Shown here: piece after piece, positions 45,921 to 55,229 of the stretch
Numbering within the stretch: position 1 is the first letter of the stretch
How the letters are laid out: each line of letters opens with the position of its first letter
Assembly: GCF_032193805.1 (NCBI RefSeq)
Contig: NZ_JAVBIK010000001.1
Span: 806,001 to 870,000, forward strand
Length of the DNA stretch: 64,000 nucleotides
Direction: 5' to 3'
Origin: Rhodoferax potami
GTDB taxonomy: Bacteria > Pseudomonadota > Gammaproteobacteria > Burkholderiales > Burkholderiaceae_C
The notes under the pieces: generated by a model
The model's input: the letters and a program-made list of their open reading frames with translations, nothing else
What the model was told of the DNA's origin: nothing
The model's database searches: none
Made by a program: the position numbers and the translations under genes

Positions 45921-47096
45921 TCAATCGTTCAACGCGGCGTACACCAGGTTGCGGAACAGCGGCCGGTACCAGCTGCGCTGATTGGGCGCCTGGGTGAGCA
46001 GGATCGCGAAGAAGTCTTTGGCAGGATCCACAAAAAACACAGTACCGGAGATGCCGCTCCAGTAGTACATGCCCTTGCTGCCCAGCTGGCTGCCCAAGCC
46101 CTCTTGCAGCCGCACGGCAAAACCCAGGCCAAAGCCGTGGCCCGGTGGCAGCAGCTCCGCAGCGCGGCCGCTGCGGTTGACCGAAATATCGCCCAAGTGG
46201 TCAGAGGTCATCAAGCGCACCGAAGCCGGACTCAGGATGCGCGCACCGTCCAAGGTGCCGCCCCCCAACATGCACTGCAAAAAGCGCGCGTAATCTGCCG
46301 CGGTGGAGCCCAACCCGGCACCACCCGCCTGCATGGGCGTGGTTCTGCGCAGATCCATCAAGGGCATTGGCTGGCCGCCATCGGGATCGTGGGCGAAGGG
46401 CTCGGCAATGCGGTGGTGCTTGTCGGGCGGAACCACAAACGCGGTATCCACCATCCCCAGGGGCCCCAGGATGTGGGCCTGCAAATAGTCGCCCAGCGGC
46501 TGGCCGGTAACCCGCTCCAGCAAAGCGCCCAGCAGGTCGGTGGCCCGGCTGTATTGCCAGATGCTGCCGGGTTCGTAGCGATAGGGTATGGCCGCCAAGG
46601 CGTGCGAAAAACCGGCGTTGCTGAGCTGGCGGGTGCCTAGCCCGGCAGCCGCATAACGCTGCTGAATGGCGTCGTCGCCCAATATCTCGTAGGTCAAGCC
46701 GGAGGTGTGGCGCAACAGGTCTTGCACCGTGGGCTCCCGGGCAGGTGCGCGTGGCGCCGGGGTGTGGCCGTCGTCCACCCGCACCGCCGCAAACTCGCTC
46801 AAGTGCTGGCCCACAGGGTCGCTGAGCAGCAGTTGCCCGCGCTCGACCAATTGCATGATCGCCACCGACACCAGCGGCTTAGTCATGGAGTAGATGCGAA
46901 AAATACTGTCCGCAGCCATGGGCGTGCCATCCGCCGGATTTTGCTGGCCCCAGGCACGGTGCAACACGGTCTGACCCCGCCGGGCAATCAGGGCTACCGC
47001 ACCGGGCAAGCGGCCTTTGTCTACCTCGGCTTGCAGCACCCGACCGAGCGCCTCCAAGGCGGGCGCGTCAAACCCGGTATCGGGCGTGGCGGCCAC
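45921..47096 (-). CDS. Serine hydrolase, beta-lactamase class C-like
   Basis: 391 residues of the penicillin-binding-like (EstB/AmpC-fold) family. The nucleophile motif S-x-x-K is YSMTKP; the second motif is YSRATD near residue 175, and HTSGLTYEI is typical. It is an esterase or peptidase rather than a resistance lactamase, by family; no signal peptide is seen. The start is GTG at 47096, two bases after the stop of the MetE-like gene; a longer frame overlaps that gene. Confidence 0.8.
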   Translation of the reverse strand: MAATPDTGFDAPALEALGRVLQAEVDKGRLPGAVALIARRGQTVLHRAWGQQNPADGTPMAADSIFRIYSMTKPLVSVAIMQLVERGQLLLSDPVGQHLSEFAAVRVDDGHTPAPRAPAREPTVQDLLRHTSGLTYEILGDDAIQQRYAAAGLGTRQLSNAGFSHALAAIPYRYEPGSIWQYSRATDLLGALLERVTGQPLGDYLQAHILGPLGMVDTAFVVPPDKHHRIAEPFAHDPDGGQPMPLMDLRRTTPMQAGGAGLGSTAADYARFLQCMLGGGTLDGARILSPASVRLMTSDHLGDISVNRSGRAAELLPPGHGFGLGFAVRLQEGLGSQLGSKGMYYWSGISGTVFFVDPAKDFFAILLTQAPNQRSWYRPLFRNLVYAALND

Positions 47097-47098
47097 CG

Positions 47099-48121
47099 TC
47101 AGGCTCCGTAGCGTTGGCGCGCCAATGCGGCACCTTGGGCGAGGGCCTCTAGCTTTTTGGTGGCCACCTCGCGGCTCATGGGAGCGAGACCGCAGTTGGT
47201 GCAAGGGAAGATGCGATGGCGCGGCACATGCTGTAGCGCGACGCCGATGGTGTCTGCCACCTGCTCGGGGGTTTCAATCACATCGCTGGCGACATCGATC
47301 ACGCCCACCATGACGTCCTTGTCTTTGAGCAAAGCCATCAGGTCCGGCGGCACATGCGACTGGTAGCACTCCAGGCTCACTTGTTGGATACTGCTGGCCG
47401 CCAGCGCGGGAAAGACCTGCGCGTATTGGCGCCACTCCTGGCCAAGGGTTTCTTTCCAGTCGTTGTTGGCTTTGATGCCGTAGCCATAGCAAATGTGAAC
47501 CGCCGTGGTGCAGGTCAGGCCGCGGGCCGCAATCTCGAGGGCCTGCACACCCCAGTCCACCGCGTCTTGCATGTAGACATTGAAACCCGGCTCGTCGAAC
47601 TGGATGATGTCCACCCCATCGGCCTGCAGGGCGAGGGCTTCCTGGTTCAGCAGCTCGGCAAACGCAAACGCCATGGTTTTCTTGTCGCCGTAAAAACGGT
47701 CGGCCACGGTGTCCACAATGGTCAGCGGGCCGGGCAGAGTGAATTTGAGTTTTTTCTTGGTGTGGGCGCGGGCCAATTGGGCTTCAAACGCGTGCACCCG
47801 GCCTTTGAGGCGCAGCGCTGCGATGACCTGGGGGACCTGGGCGTCGTAGCGGTTGTTACGGATGCCCATGGTGACTTTGTTGTCGAAGTCGATCCCTTCT
47901 ACCTGCTCCAGAAAGCCATGCACAAAGTGCTGGCGGCTCTGCTCACCATCGCCTACAACATCAAGGCCCGCGTCCTCTTGGGCTTTGATCCATAGCAAGG
48001 TGGCATCTGCCTTGGCTTGTTGCAGGTCGGGGCCGGCCAGTTTCCATTGGGGCCAAAGTTTCTCGGTCTCTGACAACCAAGAGGGTTTGGGCAGGCTGCC
48101 GGCAATCGCGGTTTCGAACAT
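47099..48121 (-). CDS. Core MetE-like cobalamin-independent methionine synthase
   Basis: 340 residues, equal to the catalytic C-terminal half of MetE without its N-terminal folate domain. Zinc and thiol ligands are visible as His and Cys in VHICYGYG, Glu in SLECYQSH and Cys in PCTNCGLAP. Such short proteins transfer methyl groups to homocysteine using a donor other than long-chain folate. One group (MesD) needs a partner, MesX, which I do not see here. The start has AAGGAG upstream. It is the first gene of a pair with the serine hydrolase. Confidence 0.75.
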   Translation of the reverse strand: MFETAIAGSLPKPSWLSETEKLWPQWKLAGPDLQQAKADATLLWIKAQEDAGLDVVGDGEQSRQHFVHGFLEQVEGIDFDNKVTMGIRNNRYDAQVPQVIAALRLKGRVHAFEAQLARAHTKKKLKFTLPGPLTIVDTVADRFYGDKKTMAFAFAELLNQEALALQADGVDIIQFDEPGFNVYMQDAVDWGVQALEIAARGLTCTTAVHICYGYGIKANNDWKETLGQEWRQYAQVFPALAASSIQQVSLECYQSHVPPDLMALLKDKDVMVGVIDVASDVIETPEQVADTIGVALQHVPRHRIFPCTNCGLAPMSREVATKKLEALAQGAALARQRYGA

Positions 48122-48144
48122 GGTGTCTCCTTGTTATGGGGGGC

Positions 48145-49017
48145 TCAGGGAATGTCGCGGAAATACGGTGACAAGTGTGCCCCACAGTGCAGGCAATAGC
48201 GCGCCTCGGGCAAATGCCCCTCCGTCAGGCATTCGTGGCAGGTGCGGGTGGTGGCGGGCGCTGGGGCTCCGCGCAAAGAGGCCATCTCGGACGTCACGAT
48301 GCCGGTGGGCACCGCCAGAGTGCCCCAGCCCAGCAACATCATGCAAGAGGCGATAAAGCGGCCCAAATCGGTTTTGGGCGTGATGTCGCCAAACCCCACT
48401 GTGGTCATGGTGGTCACCGCCCAGTACACCGAGGTCGGGATGCTCGTAAACCCGTTGACCGGGCCTTCGACGACGTACATCAACGTCCCCATGACCAGCA
48501 CAATCATCAGCACCGCTGACAAAAACACCGAAATCTTGCGCCGGCTGGCGGCCAATGCGCGGGCCAATGCCTGGTATTCCTGCACATAGGCAGTGAGCTT
48601 GAACACCCGGAAGACGCGTAACAAGCGTAGCACCCGCACATCAATCAGGGCGGAGACCTCAGGCACCAAGAGTGCCACGTAAGTGGGCAGCAAAGCCAGC
48701 AGATCGATCACCCCGTAAAAGCTCAGGGCATAGCGCATCGGGTGCCGCACACACAGGAGGCGGGCGACGTACTCAGCAGTAAACAGGAGCGTGAACACCC
48801 ACTCCAGCACCTCGAACCAGATGCCAACCCGGTCAGCCACCGCGCCCACGCTCCCCATGGCCACCACTGCCACACTGACCAGAATGGCAAAAATGAGGCA
48901 CTGGTCGAACAGCCGCCCGGCACGGGTATCGGCTTCAAAAATGATGGTGAACAGCTTTAAGCGCCAGCCGTCTAGCGGTTTACCGAGGTAGGAAGAGGTT
49001 TCTGTGGGCGTGGTCAT
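48145..49017 (-). CDS. Voltage-gated-type K+ channel with a C-terminal zinc ribbon
   Basis: About 290 residues, six-span ion channel. The S4 helix is basic (DVRVLRLLRVFRVFKL), the pore has the K+ filter TTVGFGD in SVYWAVTTMTTVGFGDITP, and the gate helix is MMLLGWGTLAVPTGIVTSEM. After it come two CxxC pairs (CHEC and CLHC) in the last 40 residues, a small zinc ribbon unlike most bacterial Kv channels. The ATG at 49017 is chosen; the open frame to 49086 adds unrelated residues. The gene ends 23 bases before the MetE-like gene, which follows it on the same strand. Confidence 0.85.
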   Translation of the reverse strand: MTTPTETSSYLGKPLDGWRLKLFTIIFEADTRAGRLFDQCLIFAILVSVAVVAMGSVGAVADRVGIWFEVLEWVFTLLFTAEYVARLLCVRHPMRYALSFYGVIDLLALLPTYVALLVPEVSALIDVRVLRLLRVFRVFKLTAYVQEYQALARALAASRRKISVFLSAVLMIVLVMGTLMYVVEGPVNGFTSIPTSVYWAVTTMTTVGFGDITPKTDLGRFIASCMMLLGWGTLAVPTGIVTSEMASLRGAPAPATTRTCHECLTEGHLPEARYCLHCGAHLSPYFRDIP

Positions 49018-49056
49018 GAAACAATGGCAAGTGGCGATGCGTGTGGGGGCTCTACT

Positions 49057-49086
49057 GTGCCACTGCGCAAAGCCGCTGAGTGGCAC
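49057..49086. other. Inverted repeat upstream of the K+ channel gene
   Basis: gtgccact ... agtggcac (8-bp arms, 14-base loop) in the 257-base gap between the channel and the amino-acid operon. It may be an operator or a hairpin; no function is assigned. Confidence 0.3.
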
Positions 49087-49274
49087 GCTTTCTGCTTGCT
49101 GCTGTCAGCTATTGGGAGGATTGCGGCGAATTAGGTTATTACTTTTCCGCATACCTTTCGATGGTAAACCCCGATGAGGGCGCGGGCCCACAAAGCTACA
49201 GTTCAGCGTCAGAATCGGGGCGCAGACACCAATCTGGTGCACCCTGCTGATTCAATTCTTTGGAGTAATGATTT

Positions 49275-50309
49275 ATGAGCATGAAGAAACTGAAAACACT
49301 GGCAACCGTGGTTGCCGCTTTGGGTGCCGTCGTTGCAGCACCCGCCCACGCTGGCAAGACATTGGATGCCGTCAAGGCCCGTGGCCAAGTGGTTTGCGGT
49401 GTGAACACAGGTTTGGCTGGTTTCAGTGCTGCTGATTCCAACGGCAAGTGGACCGGTCTCGATGTGGACGTGTGCCGCGCAGTAGCCGCTGCTGTGTTGG
49501 GCGACGGCGAAAAGGTGAAGTACGTTCCCCTGAACGCACAAGCCCGTTTCACTGCTTTGCAATCCGGCGAAGTTGACGTGCTCTCCCGCAACACGACTTT
49601 CACTCTGACACGTGACGCATCTTTGGGTCTGTCCCAAACTGCCGTGACCTATTACGACGGCCAAGGCTTCATGGTTCCCGTGAAGAGCAAGCTCAAGAGC
49701 GCCAAGCAGCTCAAGGGCCAGACCGTGTGCGTGCAGTCCGGCACCACCACTGAAAAGAACCTGACTGACTTCTCCAAGGCCAACGCGCTGAACATCAAGC
49801 CTATCGTGTTTGAAAAGCTCGAAGCCGCTGAAGGCGCTTACTTCTCCGGCCGTTGCGTGGCTTACACCACCGACGCATCCGGCCTGGCCTCTACCCGTAA
49901 CAAGGTTGCCAAGAACCCTGCTGACCACATGATCCTCCCCGAGCTGATCTCCAAAGAGCCTTTGGGCCCCATGGTTCGCCGCGGTGACGACGAGTGGACC
50001 GCCATTGTGAAGTGGACCGTGTACGGCCTGTTGGAAGCTGAAGAAGCCGGCATCACCGCCGCTAACGTCGACGACCTGAAGACCAGCAGCCAAGACCCCG
50101 TGGTCGGCCGCTTGTTGGGCTCCAAGGAAGACACTGGCAAGTTGCTGGGCTTGGACAAAGAGTGGCTGGCACGTGCTGTGAAGACCACTGGTAACTACGG
50201 CGAAATGTTTGAACGCAACGTGGGCCCCAAGTCTGCCCTGCAGTTGCCACGTGGTTTGAACAACCTGTGGAACAAGGGCGGCGTGCAGTACGCCCCTCCA
50301 GTGCGTTAA
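49275..50309 (+). CDS. aapJ: General L-amino acid ABC transporter, substrate-binding protein (AapJ type)
   Basis: 344 residues with signal peptide (TLATVVAALGAVVAAPAHA). The type II periplasmic fold includes VKARGQVVCGVNTGLAGFS, ARFTALQSGEVDVLSRNTT and VCVQSGTTTEKNL. It is the receptor of a polar amino acid transporter with low selectivity (AapJQMP in Rhizobium), the other parts of which follow on the same strand. The 257 bases upstream should hold the promoter. Codon usage is markedly biased to frequent codons, hinting at high expression. Confidence 0.9.
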   Translation: MSMKKLKTLATVVAALGAVVAAPAHAGKTLDAVKARGQVVCGVNTGLAGFSAADSNGKWTGLDVDVCRAVAAAVLGDGEKVKYVPLNAQARFTALQSGEVDVLSRNTTFTLTRDASLGLSQTAVTYYDGQGFMVPVKSKLKSAKQLKGQTVCVQSGTTTEKNLTDFSKANALNIKPIVFEKLEAAEGAYFSGRCVAYTTDASGLASTRNKVAKNPADHMILPELISKEPLGPMVRRGDDEWTAIVKWTVYGLLEAEEAGITAANVDDLKTSSQDPVVGRLLGSKEDTGKLLGLDKEWLARAVKTTGNYGEMFERNVGPKSALQLPRGLNNLWNKGGVQYAPPVR

Positions 50310-50350
50310 TGAGAGTAAACGGAAGGCTGTAAACCGGCGTTCCGTGACCG

Positions 50351-50386
50351 AAAAGGGCAGTCGCATTCACCTTGCGCTGCCCTTTT
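50351..50386 (+). terminator. Intercistronic hairpin between aapJ and aapQ
   Basis: Stem aaaagggcag / ctgccctttt (10 perfect pairs), with cgca/tgcg extending it inward. It likely limits read-through so that the binding protein is made in excess of the permease. Confidence 0.75.
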
Positions 50387-50425
50387 CACTTGATGAGTGT
50401 TTTTCCAGTGAACCAAAGGGCTGAC

Positions 50426-51601
50426 ATGTCCACACCCTCCTCCCCTCCCAAAAAGTCCTGGTCCTGGCGCAGCCAGGCATTCCGTGGACTGATGTACCAA
50501 GCTATCGCCATCGTGGTGGTGCTGGCTACGGTGCTTTATCTTGCCCACAACACCACCACCAACATGAAGTTGCGTGGCATTCAAAGTGGTTTTGACTTTT
50601 TGTCCAACCCTGCCGGGTTCGACATCGGCGAGAGCCTTTTCGCCTTCGACTCCGGTGAGTCGTACTGGCGGGCTTACCTCGTCGGATTTGTGAACACGCT
50701 GCGCGTTGCCGTGGTGGGCATCATCCTGACCACCATTCTGGGCACCTTGATCGGTGTCGGACGCTTTTCGCGCAACGCACTGGTCCGGGGCATTTGCGCC
50801 GCGTATGTGGAATTCTTCCGCAACATTCCGGTGCTGCTGCAGTTGCTGATGTGGTACCTGATGTTCACCGAGGTGCTGCCCGCATCCAACGAGCCCTGGG
50901 TACTGGGACCCTTCTTTCTGAGCAAGGGGGGGATTAACTTCCCGATTCCTCAGTGGGCGCACGGACATGTTTGGGGCGCCTGGGGCCTGCTTTTGGGCGT
51001 GGCTGCCGCTTGGGCTTACCGCGTGTATGCGCAAAAGTCGTTTGAGCAGACCGGCAAGGCCAAGAGCATGGTGCTGGCTCCGATCGGCATTGTGCTGGCG
51101 GTCGGTGTGCTCGGCTGGTTGTTGGGCGGTGCGCCTACTGCGCTCAATATGCCGATCCAAGGTGAATTCGCTATTGAAAACGGCGGAGCTTTGACACCTG
51201 AGTACCTGTCTGTGCTGCTGGGCCTGACGATCTACACCGCGGCTTTCGTATCCGAAGTGGTGCGGGGCGGCATCCAGTCTGTCGCCTTGGGCCAATCGGA
51301 GGCGGCTGCCGCTTTGGGCTTGAGCCGTGGCCACACCATGCGCTTGGTGATGCTGCCGCAGGCACTGCGCGTGATCATTCCGCCAGTGACCAACCAGTAC
51401 CTGAACCTGACCAAAAACTCATCCTTGGCGGTGGCCATCGGCTACCCGGATGTGGTGTCTATCGCGAACACCGCCATCAACCAAACCGGCCGCGCGGTGG
51501 AGTGCATTGCCATCATCATGCTGGTGTACCTGAGCACGTCGCTGTTCACGTCCATCACCATGAATTGGTACAACACCCGCTCTGCGATCAAAGAACGCTA
51601 A
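50426..51601 (+). CDS. aapQ: Amino acid ABC transporter permease AapQ type
   Basis: 391 residues, about eight membrane spans. It has an N-terminal span before a large insertion and the FRNIPVLLQLLMWYL segment; the ATPase-docking loop is SEAAAALGLSRGHTMRLVMLPQALRVIIPP. The start ATG at 50426 follows the hairpin; an upstream frame from 50372 runs through the terminator and is not used. It pairs with AapM, nine bases downstream. Confidence 0.9.
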   Translation: MSTPSSPPKKSWSWRSQAFRGLMYQAIAIVVVLATVLYLAHNTTTNMKLRGIQSGFDFLSNPAGFDIGESLFAFDSGESYWRAYLVGFVNTLRVAVVGIILTTILGTLIGVGRFSRNALVRGICAAYVEFFRNIPVLLQLLMWYLMFTEVLPASNEPWVLGPFFLSKGGINFPIPQWAHGHVWGAWGLLLGVAAAWAYRVYAQKSFEQTGKAKSMVLAPIGIVLAVGVLGWLLGGAPTALNMPIQGEFAIENGGALTPEYLSVLLGLTIYTAAFVSEVVRGGIQSVALGQSEAAAALGLSRGHTMRLVMLPQALRVIIPPVTNQYLNLTKNSSLAVAIGYPDVVSIANTAINQTGRAVECIAIIMLVYLSTSLFTSITMNWYNTRSAIKER

Positions 51602-51610
51602 GGCCTAGTT

Positions 51611-52714
51611 ATGAGCGCAACTACTTTTGAACCTATTCCCGCACGTCCCGCCCCGGTCAAGACCGAAGGTGCGGTTGCCTGGATCCGCAGCAACCTTTTT
51701 GGCAGCTGGCAGACCACCATCGGCACCCTCATCATGGGGGCGATCCTGCTCTACATTTTGCCGCCCCTGTTTGGCTGGGCATTGATCGACGCCAAGTGGG
51801 CCGCCAACGCCGATGCCTGCAGCGCAGACCGTGCAGGCGCCTGCTGGGGCGTGGTGACGGAAAAATTCCGCATCATCATTTTTGGCCGTTACCCCTTTGA
51901 AGAGCAGTGGCGCCCTCTGGTAGCCACACTGCTGCTCTGCAGCTTGCTGGTTGCCAGCTGCATGCGCATGTTCTGGAAGGCATGGCTGGGCGCAGCCTGG
52001 GTGCTGGTCTTGGGCACCTTCTTTGTGCTGATGCACGGCGATGTCATGGGCTTGTCCCTGGTCGAAACCGACCGCTGGGGTGGCCTGACACTGACGCTGC
52101 TGCTGTCCTCGCTGTCGATGGCCATGGCTTTCCCGCTGGCCTTGATGATTGCCTTGGGTCGCCGTTCCAAACTGCCGGCGATCAAGACCTTCTGCACCAT
52201 TTACGTGGAGCTGATCCGTGGCGTGCCCTTGATCTCGGTGCTGTTCATGGCGTCCTTCATGTTCCCGCTGCTGATGCCACAGGGCTTCAACATCGACGTG
52301 TTGGTGCGGGTGCTGGCCGGTATCACGCTGTTTGCTGCGGCCTACATGGCCGAAGTAATCCGCGGTGGCCTGCAAGCAGTGCCCAAGGGCCAGATTGAAG
52401 CGGCCGCCACCCTAGGCCTGAGCTACTGGCAAACCCAGCGCAAGATCGTCTTGCCCCAAGCCCTGGCCATGGTCGTGCCCGGCATCATGAACAACTTCAT
52501 CTCCACCTTCAAGGACACGTCGTTGGTAACCATCGTGAGCTTGTACGAGCTGACCGGTGCCATGAGCCTGGCCCTGAACTCGGACTCTGACTGGCGCCCC
52601 TTCAAGATTGAAGGCTACATCTTCATCGCACTCATCTACTTTGTGTTTTGCTTCTCCATGTCGCGCTACAGCCTCTGGATCGAAAAGCAAGTGAACAAAA
52701 GCAAACTCCGCTAA
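51611..52714 (+). CDS. aapM: Amino acid ABC transporter permease AapM type
   Basis: 367 residues, a permease partner of AapQ. The docking loop is EAAATLGLSYWQTQRKIVLPQALAMVVPG, and YVELIRGVPLISVLFMASFMFPLLMP is typical. About eight spans. It lies between aapQ and aapP in one operon. Confidence 0.9.
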   Translation: MSATTFEPIPARPAPVKTEGAVAWIRSNLFGSWQTTIGTLIMGAILLYILPPLFGWALIDAKWAANADACSADRAGACWGVVTEKFRIIIFGRYPFEEQWRPLVATLLLCSLLVASCMRMFWKAWLGAAWVLVLGTFFVLMHGDVMGLSLVETDRWGGLTLTLLLSSLSMAMAFPLALMIALGRRSKLPAIKTFCTIYVELIRGVPLISVLFMASFMFPLLMPQGFNIDVLVRVLAGITLFAAAYMAEVIRGGLQAVPKGQIEAAATLGLSYWQTQRKIVLPQALAMVVPGIMNNFISTFKDTSLVTIVSLYELTGAMSLALNSDSDWRPFKIEGYIFIALIYFVFCFSMSRYSLWIEKQVNKSKLR

Positions 52715-52723
52715 GGAACGAAT

Positions 52724-53467
<744 letters not shown>

Positions 53468-53471
53468 GTAC

Positions 53472-53771
53472 ATGCCAACCTCTGCTGACCTCCACATTGC
53501 CGAAGAACAGCTTCAAGCCTTTCAATCAGGCTTGAAGCAGTTTCAGTCAGGGGGGTTGGCGGCGCACGCCTTGTCAGAGATGGCGCGCGGCCAGACAGTA
53601 TTGCTGACCGCGTTGCCTGAAAAGTTCACCGTCGTACTGCACCAGCTGATGGATCGCCTGGAGTCTAGCGCCCTGTTCAGCGAAGAGAGCTGCTCATTCA
53701 GTCAACGTGACTTGATTGACAGCCTTCAGCTCTGGATCGACAAAGCGACCCAGCGCCTCACTCAAAGCTAG
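53472..53771 (+). CDS. Small protein of unknown function after aapP
   Basis: 99 residues, hydrophilic and predicted mostly helical (AEEQLQAFQSGLKQFQSG; TVVLHQLMDRLESSALFSEE). No membrane span or signal peptide, and no family is recognised. The start lies four bases after the aapP stop, so it is translated from the amino-acid operon. It could be a regulator of the transporter or unrelated. Confidence 0.6.
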   Translation: MPTSADLHIAEEQLQAFQSGLKQFQSGGLAAHALSEMARGQTVLLTALPEKFTVVLHQLMDRLESSALFSEESCSFSQRDLIDSLQLWIDKATQRLTQS

Positions 53772-53780
53772 AGGCCCAGC

Positions 53781-54620
53781 CTATTGCTTGGCAGCCGCAA
53801 CGGGGGCCAAGCGGTCGTGGGTCCAACGCAGTAAATCCATCCACATCTGGCGCACTTCTGCATCTTGGGGCAAGCGGCTCGCGCTGGGCAGCTCAATCGT
53901 GACCACCGGAATCCGCTGGTGGACGCCGGCATAGTTCCCTAGCGACCCCGGAAAGATACCCACCTGATCCAGGTAAAGGCGCCCGAGCTTGCTGGGCGGC
54001 ACCGAGGGGCCGTCAAAGTCCAGCACCCCATACGGTGCATGCACGCTCACGATCAAGTTAGGCTTGAAGCTGCCCATTTGCTCCAGCAAAAACCGGGATT
54101 CCGGCTCAGACGCCGGTTTGTCACCCGGCCAGCGACGCGGGTCGCGCTTGGTGCGTTGCTCCCAATACACTTTAGCGTCCCGAGCCCAGTTAGGCGTGGG
54201 GAAGTTGCGATTGAGGTCCACGCCATCCGCATTGGTGCGCCGAGCCGGTTTGGCAAACAAGCCATCGGGGTTGAGACTTGGGATGAAGCGCCAGTGGATA
54301 TTCAGCGCAGTGTCGGATGGAGGGGTCTGTGCCAGCCCTAACCAGTGGTAGACCAGCGACACGGACGACATTTCATCCCCGTGAATACCCCCCACCACCA
54401 GCACACGGAAATTAGCGTCCACCGCCGTCACATCGCGGCCCCAAATGACGCGCCCTTTATTAGAGCGGGCCTTCAAATCCTGCAGCGAAGCCGCTTCGCA
54501 CATGGCGGGGCTCACGCTGGGTATTTTTGAAGAATAGTCGCCGCAAGCCCTCTTGATATCTGCATGAGCTGCTACAGAAAAAATAGCAAAAACAAAACTG
54601 GCAATGATTTCCTTGTGCAT
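53781..54620 (-). CDS. M14-family zinc carboxypeptidase (MpaA-like)
   Basis: 279 residues with a signal peptide (EIIASFVFAIFSVAAHAD). Zinc ligands are in GGIHGDE (His and Glu) and SVHAPYG (His); the catalytic Glu is in VVTIELPSASRL. NADGVDLNRNFPTPNW is the typical substrate-binding Asn-Arg loop. Relatives such as MpaA cut the gamma-D-glutamyl bond of murein peptides; this one is exported, so it probably acts on peptidoglycan fragments in the periplasm. It converges with the aap operon. Confidence 0.82.
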   Translation of the reverse strand: MHKEIIASFVFAIFSVAAHADIKRACGDYSSKIPSVSPAMCEAASLQDLKARSNKGRVIWGRDVTAVDANFRVLVVGGIHGDEMSSVSLVYHWLGLAQTPPSDTALNIHWRFIPSLNPDGLFAKPARRTNADGVDLNRNFPTPNWARDAKVYWEQRTKRDPRRWPGDKPASEPESRFLLEQMGSFKPNLIVSVHAPYGVLDFDGPSVPPSKLGRLYLDQVGIFPGSLGNYAGVHQRIPVVTIELPSASRLPQDAEVRQMWMDLLRWTHDRLAPVAAAKQ

Positions 54621-54705
54621 ATCGGGAATTGTAAAGGTCGCCCGTCGCCCATGGTTTTGGGTGGGCCGTTATGGCAATGCGGTGAAAGCGCGTTAAATTC
54701 CAGAG

Positions 54706-55224
54706 ATGACGCCCCCTGCTCGAGCACGATCTGCTATCCCCCCTGATTTTTCCAGCCAAGAATTCCGGCAAGCCTTGGGGATGTTTGCCACCGGTGTGAC
54801 CGTGGTTACGGCCCAAGCCCACGATGGCACCCTGGTGGGCCTAACCGCCAACTCTTTCAACTCGGTATCGCTCGCGCCTCCGCTGGTACTCTGGAGCCTG
54901 GCCCAAAAGGCCGGATCCATGGAAGCATTCAGCCGCGGCGCACACTACGCGATCAACATCCTGGCTGCTGACCAGCAGGCTTTGGCCATGCAGTTCGCCA
55001 GCAAAGACATCGACCGCTATGCAGGCGTCAACTTCAGCCGTGGCGCCCACGGCGCACCACTCCTGGCCGGTGCGGTGGCGCACTTTGAGTGCTTCAACCG
55101 CAGCCAGTACGAGGAAGGCGACCATGTGATTTTTGTGGGCGAAGTGGAGCGCTGTAGCCACCGCGCAGGTGCAGCCCCCCTTCTCTACCATGGCGGGAAG
55201 TTCTACACCGAGCACCCGCTCTGA
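54706..55224 (+). CDS. Flavin reductase family protein
   Basis: 172 residues, a split-barrel flavin reductase (FRQALGMFATGVTVVTAQ; TANSFNSVSLAPPLVLWS; YAINILAADQQALAMQFA). It is a paralogue of the gene at 32997-33527 but has no monooxygenase beside it. It may supply reduced flavin to an unlinked oxygenase. It is directly followed, five bases on, by the TAXI gene. Confidence 0.82.
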   Translation: MTPPARARSAIPPDFSSQEFRQALGMFATGVTVVTAQAHDGTLVGLTANSFNSVSLAPPLVLWSLAQKAGSMEAFSRGAHYAINILAADQQALAMQFASKDIDRYAGVNFSRGAHGAPLLAGAVAHFECFNRSQYEEGDHVIFVGEVERCSHRAGAAPLLYHGGKFYTEHPL

Positions 55225-55229
55225 ATCGC

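Noticed and set aside
49209-50366. A 385-residue open frame opposite aapJ
   Set aside because: Antisense shadow of a strongly codon-biased gene; no motif.
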